Part shown: positions 29,877 through 37,512 of the stretch, in pieces
Numbering within the stretch: position 1 is the stretch's first letter
Layout of the letters: each line of letters begins with the position of its first letter
Source: G963701675 sp963701675
Lineage (GTDB): Bacteria > Planctomycetota > Planctomycetia > Gemmatales > Gemmataceae
Length of the DNA stretch: 64,000 nucleotides
Assembly (NCBI GenBank): GCA_963701675.1
Contig: OY969623.1
Span: 6,634,001-6,698,000, forward strand
Reading direction: 5' to 3'
Notes under the pieces: generated by a model
What the model was told of the DNA's origin: nothing
The model's database searches: none
What the model saw: only the letters and a program-made list of their open reading frames with translations
Made by a program: the position numbers and the translations under genes

Positions 29877-30220
29877 AGAAATCGATCTGCTCGACATCGC
29901 CGCCGTCGACGGTGATTATTTCGGTTCGAAACGGCTCGGACGCCCACATGCCGGGCGCCGTGATGGCATATCGGCCGGGCGGCACTTTGAACTCGTAGGC
30001 GCCGTTCGCGTTCGTCTTCATGGACTTTTCAATCCCGTCGCCTTCAAGAAAGATCGTTGCGCCCGGGAACTTCTGTCCGAACCAGTATAAGGGTGCCGTG
30101 AATCTTGGCGTAGCGGCGCACGTCCTTGGTTTGCGAAGGTCGCTGCTCATCGTCCCGTGCGCATAAACTTGAGGTTCCCAACACGAGGATCGCGGAAAAG
30201 GCCGGTATTGCAGTTTTCAT
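29866..30220 (-). CDS. Small secreted protein with carboxypeptidase regulatory-like domain (frameshifted)
   Basis: From ATG 30220 (AGGAGA just upstream) the first frame gives a signal peptide, KTAIPAFSAILVLGTSSLCA, then DDEQRPSQTKDVRRYAKIHGTL, and soon stops. The other frame continues YWFGQKFPGATIFLEGDG and then NGAYEFKVPPGRYAITAPG, a typical carboxypeptidase regulatory-like or transthyretin-like beta-sandwich, and ends WFW. Removing one base near 30088-30093 (ACCCTTATAC, minus strand) joins them into about 117 residues. Its ATG overlaps an upstream in-frame TGA (TTATGA) left by the extended reading frame of the WD40 kinase. Role unknown; such domains usually serve adhesion or folding. Confidence 0.65.
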
Positions 30221-30303
30221 AAGTCTCCTAGTTTGGGCACTTCGCCGATGACGTTGACATAGAGCGGCTTGAAGGTGGTCAACTCACAGTCGTCGAGCGC
30301 TCC

Positions 30304-32725
30304 TCACCAAATCAGGCTGGGCAGATGTATTGCGGGCCGCAGCACTTCGCCGATGACTTTCACCTGCAAAGGTTTGGTTCCTCGTGTCTCGTCCGAACCG
30401 GTAAACGCAGGCGCCTCCCAATCGAGGCCCATTTCCGCCAGACGTTCGCGCACGCGGCGGAGGTCCCAAACCAATACGGTCTGCCGGCCGGTGATTGCCG
30501 CAAGTTTGGTTCCGTCCGGACTGACGGCGGCCGGTCGAGGGCCGATGGGTTGGAGCGTTGAAAGGCGGGCGATTTCGCGGCCATCCGCCGGGTCGGCCAA
30601 CAGGATTTGTTGAGGTGTGACGCTCATGGCTATGATTTGGCCATCGCCAGTGAAGGCGACGCTGGGGAAACAAAGCTTTGCGGGGAGGAAGCGTTCGCGC
30701 TTCCACGTGTCGGTTCGCCAGAAGTGATAACCGTGATCGGAACCTTCTTCATCGCCTGTGGAAATCACAAGCCAGCGACCATCTGGGCTGAAAAAGGGCC
30801 AAAAAACTTCGTCGGAGAGAACTTCGCCAGGTGGGAGAAGGCGCGCCAAGCGATGCTCCCGAAGGTTCCAGAGTTGAACATCGTTTACTTTCCATCCGCC
30901 TGCCGCAACCCATTGGCCGTCTGGACTCACGCTGATTCCAGTGACCCGATCGTGCTTACTTTTGAGCACTATCGGGTCCCGAGGCTTCTGGTCGCGAGAG
31001 GAAAGATCATATACCAGCACTTGAGAATTGTTTCGGTTGTTAACAACCAGGCCGCGTTGGCTCGGCAACCATTCGGCATCTTGCCAGTCGCTACCAGCCG
31101 CGGGGATAATGGGAAGGAGTTCGGGCGGGCCGATCGTGAAAGTGTCGGCGGCCCGGCCCGGTTGGGATCGGATAGGCCAGCAATAGGTTCCCTGCGGGCT
31201 ATGGGTGATCATGCTTTGGCCGTCGGGATGAAATAACGTTGGGTGAGAAAGGCCCGACGCAATGTGAGCCCGCTGTTCTCCATTGGCCACGTCCCACAGC
31301 CGAACTCCGGTGCGGTCGCCCGTGGCCAGGAGCCGGCCATCCGGGCTAAAACTGGGGCCAAGAGCGATGAGACCACTTTTCCACTCGGCCATTGAGCCCC
31401 GGAAACCAGGATGCAGCGTTCGGCACTCCTGCCCGTGTTCCACATCCCAGATGCCGATGCCCGTCCCGTCGTGAAACGACAATTGGCGGTCGTCGGTTGA
31501 GAACCGGGTGAAAACACTCGGGGCAGACACCAGGGTTTCTCCCGCAACCGGGTCCCAGAGGCGGGTCGTCTTGTCCCAGCCGGTCGTCGCCAACAAATGG
31601 CCCGCATGGGCAAATTGAAGGTGAAGAACCGAGGTGGTGTGACCGTGCAGCACCGAAACGAGATCGCCGCCCGGCATGTCCCAAACGCTGACGCGCCCGT
31701 CGAAACTGCCGCAGGCAAGCAATCGGCCGTCGGCACTCCACGCCATCCCAGCAACACCGGTGGGGGCACGCCATCTCGCCAACTCGCGCCCCGTTTCCAA
31801 GTCAAGAATACAGATGGTCTCTCCATCGGTGTCCGCCAGAGCGACTCGTTCTCCGGCTGGGTCCACACACATATTCACCGGTGTGGCAGGCACGCCGAAA
31901 CGCCGAAGTTCGCGTTGCTCCGCCATGTCCCAGATCACGAGCTCCTTGGCCGGCGATACGAATACCAGCCGCGGGGCATTGGCGTAGACATTTGCCATCG
32001 GCCAAACAGCCTCGCCGGCTATTCGTTGGGCAAAAATGCGTTTGCGCCGCGCGATATCCCAGACATGCATGACGATGTTTTCGTCTTCTCCCGGCCAATA
32101 ATAGGCGATCAAGTATTGTCCATCGGCGCTGAAATCGGTCTTCGCATGCCAAAAACGTGTTCCGGGATGCGGTAGTTCGAGCAACTGTTGATCGTTGTCG
32201 ACGCGACGGATCCGTGTGTGGCCTGGTTTGACATAATCGACCGTAGCGTAACGCTCTAATTGATGATCGAATTGCACGCGCACCGTGCGTCCGATATGCC
32301 GGTGGATGGCAACGCGCAGATCGGTAAGCCCGAGCGCTGCAATAGCGTGGTTTCGGATTTCGGGTATCCGATCATTACCCTGGGGATGGTTCCGAAGCTC
32401 CCGTGTTGCTTCGCCGAGAAGCCGAAGACTCTCGAAGCGCTGGCCCGGTTGGCCGGTTCCCTGCAGGGCCGCGGCTTGCGCGACGAGCGAATTGCCGAGC
32501 TCGAGCCGGGCGCGATCTCGCTCGCCAAGCGCCCAAACGGCAAGCACCGAGGCAACGACCGTTCCGATTCCCAGCGCTGCCGTCACGGCGGTGGTGAGTC
32601 CTGCGATCACCGGATTACGCCGACACCAACGCCAAGCCCGTTCGCTCATGGCAACACGGCGCGCCCGGATCGGCTGGCCAGTCAGGTATCGCCGTAGATC
32701 GTCGGCAAGCGCCAGGCGCCGGCAT
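30304..32725 (-). CDS. WD40-repeat kinase (kinase 2), C-terminal portion after a frameshift
   Basis: This is the continuation of the kinase read from 33830. It begins with LALADDLRRYLTGQPIRARR, the segment that normally closes planctomycete kinase domains, then one transmembrane helix (about NPVIAGLTTAVTAALGIGTVVASVLAVWA). Most of the rest is WD40 repeats (GHTTSVLHLQFAHAGHLLATTGWDKTTRLWDP and several more), predicted to form extracytoplasmic propellers. The protein stops at TGA 30304, but the same frame beyond it encodes a second copy of the C-terminal motif (KPLYVNVIGEV against KPLQVKVIGEV). One missing base near 32712-32720 restores a single ~1175-residue kinase. Confidence 0.8.
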
Positions 32726-33830
32726 AGCGTTTGGCCGGCTCTTTCTGCAGGCACTTCAAGCAGATCGTGTCCAGATCGCCCGGCAACTGTGGACGCAACC
32801 GCCGCGGCGAGACCGGTTCCATCGAGCGCACCTGACTCAGAAGTTCCAAAACCGACTCTGCCTGAAACGGCGGCCGACCGGTCAGCAATTCGTACAGTAT
32901 CGCACCCAACGAATAGACATCCGCAGCCGGGCCGATGTCACGAGTGTGTCCGAGTGCCTGTTCCGGCGCCATATACGCCGGCGTGCCGAAAACGGCGCCC
33001 GTCGCCGTGTGCGGACCGTTCGTTTCAACACCCGTCGTTCCGGGAAGGCGCTTCGCCAGACCGAAGTCGGTGATTTTTGGAGTAGTTGTCAGTTGCCAGT
33101 TGTCAGTTGTCAGTTGCCGGTTGTCAGCGGTCCGCGGTTTCCGCGCTACATCCGCACTAACAACTGACAACTGACAACTGGGAACTGACAAAAGGATGTT
33201 GCCCGGCTTGAGATCACGGTGAATGATGCCGCGGCTATGAGCATACTCCACGGCGTCTGCCAGCGTGCGAACCAACTCGGCCGCGTCCTTGGTCGAAATC
33301 GGTCCTGACCGAATCCGTTCCGCGAGCGTGGTTCCTTCGACATACTCGAGGATCAAATACGGCACGCGACCGACTTCGCCGACTTCGTAGAGTTGGACTA
33401 TGTTTGGATGCTGCAGGGCGGCGATGGCCTCGGCTTCGGTGCGGAATCGCGCCCGCTCCATCGGTCCGGTCGGCCCATCGTAACGCAGCATCTTCAAGGC
33501 GCAGAGCCGGTGCAGACGCTGGTGGCGCACCTTGTAGACCACGCCCATGCCGCCGTGACCGAGTGTTTCGAGAATCTCGTACCCTGGCACACGCGGTGAT
33601 GCGTGTGGGGATCCTGCGATCGGGTCGCCGTCCAACGTCGGCGCTGCCTGATTCGGAACTCTGTAGACCGACTCCAGAATCCGAATGCGGCGGGCCACTT
33701 CTTCGGTCAGTTCAGGCCGGTCGCGACAGAGATCCTCCACGGCGATGCTCTCGCCGCGTTCACGACATTCCTCCCAGGCGAGAAGTATCTCGCTTACCGG
33801 ACCGAGCGGCTCGTCCTTGTACTGGCTCAT
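32682..33830 (-). CDS. Hanks-type Ser/Thr protein kinase (kinase 2), N-terminal catalytic portion
   Basis: ATG 33830 overlaps the TGA of kinase 3 (ATGA). Residues 1-60 form the planctomycete kinase leader (EILLAWEECRERGESIAVEDL). The catalytic domain has GHGGMG at 91-96, ALKM lysine 113, HRD 204-206, DFG 255-257, and APEQALG. Residues 215-250, between HRDLKPGNILL and PKITDFGLAK, come from a heptamer element (33084-33192). The frame ends YAGAWRLPTIYGDT, an artefact of a frameshift near 32715; the true continuation is 30304-32725. It phosphorylates unknown Ser/Thr targets and, with the WD40 tail, is probably a membrane receptor kinase. Confidence 0.87.
   Translation of the reverse strand: MSQYKDEPLGPVSEILLAWEECRERGESIAVEDLCRDRPELTEEVARRIRILESVYRVPNQAAPTLDGDPIAGSPHASPRVPGYEILETLGHGGMGVVYKVRHQRLHRLCALKMLRYDGPTGPMERARFRTEAEAIAALQHPNIVQLYEVGEVGRVPYLILEYVEGTTLAERIRSGPISTKDAAELVRTLADAVEYAHSRGIIHRDLKPGNILLSVPSCQLSVVSADVARKPRTADNRQLTTDNWQLTTTPKITDFGLAKRLPGTTGVETNGPHTATGAVFGTPAYMAPEQALGHTRDIGPAADVYSLGAILYELLTGRPPFQAESVLELLSQVRSMEPVSPRRLRPQLPGDLDTICLKCLQKEPAKRYAGAWRLPTIYGDT
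33084..33192. repeat. Inverted heptamer array (AGTTGTC) inside kinase 2
   Basis: Six units of AGTTGTC/AGTTGCC/GGTTGTC (33084-33125), a 35-bp centre, then the inverted array of CAACTGA-type units (33161-33188). It is in frame between the catalytic loop and DFG and encodes CQLSVVS and NRQLTTDNWQLTT on the minus strand. It is almost identical to the element at 35984-36092. Confidence 0.92.
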
Positions 33831-36736
33831 GGGACTTTTCCGCCCCCGCCGGTCTGAACCGATTCCGTCACCAGCTTTTGGAAGTCGTCTCGAGCGCGGA
33901 GAATGTCGAAATCTTTGTTTTCGGCGCTCTCAGCGGTCTTCTTGTATCCGGCCGCGACGGCCTTCTTGAGCCAGCCGATGGCTTGTTCGGATTGTGCGTG
34001 CACGAGCGCTGTCGCGTCGGCGCCTGACTCGGCGCGGAATACAGCGGCCGTGACGGCACGCAGGCGCGCTGCGAAGAACAGGCTCTCGGCGTCGGTGCGA
34101 TTCAGCTTCTCCCACATTTCCGCCGTCGCCTGGCAGCCGGCGGCGTCTCCTGCCGTTTCGAAGTGCCGGAGCCGAATTTCCATCACCTCCCAAAGAAGTT
34201 TTGGATCGATCGGTTTGCCCATCGCACGCTGAACGCAGTCGTCGATAGTCGAAACCGCGTCTGCGCTTTGGCCCAGGTCGACCAGGCATTTGGCGATTTC
34301 ACGCATGCTCTTGAGCGTTTCCGGGTGGTCGTGCCCGAATTGCTTCTCCCGAAGAGCAAACGTCTCGCGGTGAAGGTTCAGAGCGTCGGTATGTTGATCA
34401 AGATCACTGTACGTAAGCGCCAGGCTGTGCATGCTCCGGTAGGTATCCGGATGATTCGGGCCGATCTCCGGGTGAGCTCTCCGCAGTGCCAGTGTTCTGA
34501 GACGGTAATCGAGGGCCTTGTCGTGTTCCTTCAACGCGGCGTAGCTAAAGGCCACGTTGTGCATCTTGTTGAGCGTGTCGGGATGGTCGGGACCGAGTTG
34601 CGCCGTTGCCAACTCCAGCGTTTTCAGTCTCAACTCAAGCGCTTCTTGGTGCCTGTCATGGGCGTTGTAGCTGACCGCCAGATTGTTCATGCTCAGAATC
34701 GTGTCAGGATGATCCTCGCCAAGGTCGGGGTGAGCTTTCCGTAGCGCCAGGGTCAACTCACGAAGCTCAAGGGACTTCAATTGATCGCCGACGGCTTCGT
34801 GGCTATTGGCGAGATTACTCATGCAGAGGAATGTGTCGGGGTGGTTGTCGCCAAACGTGGCTTTGGCAAGAGCAAGCGTCTCCCCACGCAATTGCAAGGC
34901 CTTCGCGTCGTCTCCGACGCCGGCGTAACTGCTGGCAAGGTTGATCATGCTTGCAATCGTGTCAGCGTGGTCCTCGCCGAGTTGAGTTTTTCGACGTGCC
35001 AACGTGTCGAGGTGCAGCGGAAGGGCTTCGCGATACAAGCCGAGCGTGTTGTATTGGGTAGCCACACCATTCACGCTCTTGAGTGTATCCGCGTGGTCGG
35101 CGCCCAAGTGTTCGGCATACAGGGTCCGGGCAAGCTGACATTGCGCCAACGCAAGTTTCGGTTCGCCCAGGAAACGAAACGAGGTGGCTATTGTCATTCG
35201 CAGTCGTGCTTCGATGAGAGGCTCGTTGGCGAAGCTGGAATCGATGAACGGCAGGGCCGCTTCGACCGCTTGGCGAAGCGCGACGTCTCGGCCTAGCCCG
35301 CCTTCTTGCCCCTTCGGCCTCGCCGCTGCAAAGATCTTGTTCTCCACGAACTTGAGCACGGCCAGGATTTCCCGCTCCCGCGCTAGTGCGGCCTCTTTCG
35401 CTTTTTTCTGTTCGTCCGCCGCCCGCGTGGCAATGATCGCCAAAGTGGTGCCGCCGATCGCCATGATGACGAGCAATCCCAAAACGACGGCGAACAAGGC
35501 GGCGACTGCCGGCCGACGTTTCGCCCATTTCACCGCCCGCTCCCATGTTCCCACGCGTCGAGCTTGGATCGGCTCGTTGTTCTGGAACCGGCGCAAGTCA
35601 TCGGCCAATGCCGCGGCGCTTACGTAACGACGCTCAGGCTCTTTCGCCAAACATTTGAGGCAGATGATTTCCAAATCATGAGGAATGCCGGAGCTTAGGC
35701 GGCGAAGCGGCAAGGGTTCCTGAGATCGGACCTGCTCCAAAAGTTCCAGTACGCTGCCGGCTTGAAAAGGCGGCCGACCCGTGAGTAGTTCATAAAAGAT
35801 GGCGCCGAGTGAATACACGTCGGTAGCCGGCCCGATGTCGTGTGTGCGACCTAAAGCTTGCTCGGGGGCCATGTACGCCGGCGTGCCGAAGACGGCGCCG
35901 GTCTTGGTGTGCAGATCGGCATTGGTTGCATCCGTGTTTTCGCGCAAGCGCTTGGCGAGCCCGAAGTCGGCGATCTTTGGAGTAGTTGTCAGTTGCCAGT
36001 TGTCAGTTGCCAGTGGCCGGTTGTCAGCGGTCCGCGGCTTCCGCGCTACATCCGGACTAACAACTGACAACTGACAACTGGGAACTGACAAAAGGATGTT
36101 GGACGGTTTCAGGTCACGGTGAACTATGCCGCGGCGATGGGCATAGTCTGCCGCATCAGCCAGTTTTTCGACCAATTCGACCGCTTCCGTAGTGGGGATC
36201 TGTTTACCGCGGACGTGCTCGGTGAGGTTCGGGCCATCCACGTATTCCAAAACGATGTACGGCCGACAGCTAGTCTCGCCGACCTCGAAAAGTTGCACGA
36301 TGTGCGGGTGTTGCAGGGCGGCCACGGCTTCCGCTTCCACCTGAAAACGCAGGCGCTCCATCGGCCCCGCCAGGTTGTCATACCGCAGCATCTTGAGGGC
36401 ACAAAGACGATTCAATCGTTGGTGCCGGGCTTTGTACACGACGCCCATTCCACCGCGACCCAGCACGCCGAGGATCTCGAAGCCGGGAACATTGGGCTTC
36501 GACGCGCCTGGTGCGAGTGGCCCAAGATCGTCTGCATCCGTGTCCGATGATGCTCGATTGGCGACGCGGTAAACGGCCTCTAGCGCTCGAATACGGCGTG
36601 CGACTTCATCCCGCAGGTCCGGTCGGTCGCGACAGAGTTCATCCGCCGTCCGCGTTTCGCCGCGGCTGCGGGATTCTTCCCATTCGATTAGGAGCTCGCT
36701 TATCTCATCGAGCGGCGGCTCCGTGTACCGTTTCAT
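33827..36736 (-). CDS. Hanks-type Ser/Thr protein kinase with transmembrane helix and TPR tail (kinase 3, 969 aa)
   Basis: Intact. Leader 1-80; catalytic domain about 84-365 with GRGGMG 93-98, lysine 115 (ALKM), HRD 206-208, DFG 257-259 and APEQALG. Residues 217-252 are the heptamer-encoded insert. A transmembrane helix lies near residue 430 (AALFAVVLGLLVIMAIGGTTLAII), then a charged coiled stretch, then about ten tetratricopeptide repeats of the kinesin-light-chain type (LGEDHPDTLKSMNNLA-like), expected outside the membrane for protein contacts. The gene lies 9 bp after the ECF sigma gene and overlaps kinase 2 by 4 bp, so sigma factor, kinase 3 and kinase 2 form one operon. Paralogous to kinase 2 in its catalytic half. 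Confidence 0.92.
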   Translation of the reverse strand: MKRYTEPPLDEISELLIEWEESRSRGETRTADELCRDRPDLRDEVARRIRALEAVYRVANRASSDTDADDLGPLAPGASKPNVPGFEILGVLGRGGMGVVYKARHQRLNRLCALKMLRYDNLAGPMERLRFQVEAEAVAALQHPHIVQLFEVGETSCRPYIVLEYVDGPNLTEHVRGKQIPTTEAVELVEKLADAADYAHRRGIVHRDLKPSNILLSVPSCQLSVVSPDVARKPRTADNRPLATDNWQLTTTPKIADFGLAKRLRENTDATNADLHTKTGAVFGTPAYMAPEQALGRTHDIGPATDVYSLGAIFYELLTGRPPFQAGSVLELLEQVRSQEPLPLRRLSSGIPHDLEIICLKCLAKEPERRYVSAAALADDLRRFQNNEPIQARRVGTWERAVKWAKRRPAVAALFAVVLGLLVIMAIGGTTLAIIATRAADEQKKAKEAALAREREILAVLKFVENKIFAAARPKGQEGGLGRDVALRQAVEAALPFIDSSFANEPLIEARLRMTIATSFRFLGEPKLALAQCQLARTLYAEHLGADHADTLKSVNGVATQYNTLGLYREALPLHLDTLARRKTQLGEDHADTIASMINLASSYAGVGDDAKALQLRGETLALAKATFGDNHPDTFLCMSNLANSHEAVGDQLKSLELRELTLALRKAHPDLGEDHPDTILSMNNLAVSYNAHDRHQEALELRLKTLELATAQLGPDHPDTLNKMHNVAFSYAALKEHDKALDYRLRTLALRRAHPEIGPNHPDTYRSMHSLALTYSDLDQHTDALNLHRETFALREKQFGHDHPETLKSMREIAKCLVDLGQSADAVSTIDDCVQRAMGKPIDPKLLWEVMEIRLRHFETAGDAAGCQATAEMWEKLNRTDAESLFFAARLRAVTAAVFRAESGADATALVHAQSEQAIGWLKKAVAAGYKKTAESAENKDFDILRARDDFQKLVTESVQTGGGGKVP
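35984..36092. repeat. Inverted heptamer array (AGTTGTC) inside kinase 3
   Basis: Five to six AGTTGTC/AGTTGCC-type units (from 35984), a central segment and the inverted CAACTGA array (36061-36088). Same position in the kinase fold and near-identical sequence to 33084-33192, with a few substitutions, so the two copies probably arose with the kinase duplication. Confidence 0.92.
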
Positions 36737-36745
36737 GCGAATCTC

Positions 36746-37366
36746 TCAGCTACCGGGCAGGATTCCCTGCATGGCGTCATGAAGTTTGAAACAGGCGCTC
36801 TGCCAACGGCGCAACACGGTTCGCGGCGAAACCCCGAGAATCTCGGCCGCCTCGTTTTGTTGCATTCCCTGGTACCAGACGAAATCGAAGACTTCGCGTT
36901 CCTCGTCGGGAAGCTCCTCGGCTCGGCGATGGAAGTCGGTCCAAACGGCCAGCCGGCTCGGTTCCAACGAGCTGTTGCCAGAATCCGGAAGTTCCTGACC
37001 CGGGACGCTGCTGTCGGGCGATGGCGCCCCGCTGTCGTGGTGGCCGGCGGCGCCTTCGGGGCCGAAGTGATGGCGAGACAGGTCGATTAGCTCGCGGCGG
37101 ATCTGGGCAGTGGCGAGACGATAGAAGTCGCGCGGCGTTTCCGGCGCAATGGCGCCGAGTGCTCGGTGAAGCCGAAGCATGGCACTTTGCAGCACATCGT
37201 CCGTTTCCTCCCAGCGCCGAAGCCGGCCGTAGCCTTTGAACATCGCCCGAGTCAATTCGGTCAAACGGTCGCAGGCAGCGCGGATAAGGCCCTCGCGGGC
37301 TGCTTGTTCACCCTGGCGAAGCCGGGCCAGGCATTGCTGAACGTAAGTGGTATTTTCGCTGCCCAT
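36746..37366 (-). CDS. ECF-type RNA polymerase sigma factor (second, kinase-linked)
   Basis: 206 residues. Region 2 includes WEETDDVLQSAMLRLHRAL and the following PRDFYRLATAQIRRELID; a 40-residue Ser/Gly/Pro-rich linker separates it from region 4 (ELPDEEREVFDFVWYQGM, then NEAAEILGVSPRTVLRRW). The first codon of the open frame is a TTG at 37387; ATG 37366 with GAGG about 11 nt upstream is preferred. It is followed 9 bp later by kinase 3. The upstream neighbour at 37513 is divergent, so the 146 bp between them hold both promoters. Kinase-linked ECF factors are a known planctomycete arrangement; the signal is unknown. Confidence 0.88.
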   Translation of the reverse strand: MGSENTTYVQQCLARLRQGEQAAREGLIRAACDRLTELTRAMFKGYGRLRRWEETDDVLQSAMLRLHRALGAIAPETPRDFYRLATAQIRRELIDLSRHHFGPEGAAGHHDSGAPSPDSSVPGQELPDSGNSSLEPSRLAVWTDFHRRAEELPDEEREVFDFVWYQGMQQNEAAEILGVSPRTVLRRWQSACFKLHDAMQGILPGS

Positions 37367-37512
37367 GCGCGTGTGGGCCTCGTTCAAGGACTGGGATGGC
37401 TACCAGTATATCGTACGGCCCAGGGGATTTGAAAAAACTTCGAGGAAGTTGTCACTTGAAGCGAGTCACCCACGCTGGAACAGATAGGAAGATTCGCGGG
37501 AGGGAACAAATC

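Noticed and set aside
30304..33830. Programmed frameshift in kinase 2
   Set aside because: No slippery heptamer with a downstream structure is visible at 32712-32720, and many other genes here show similar one-base breaks.
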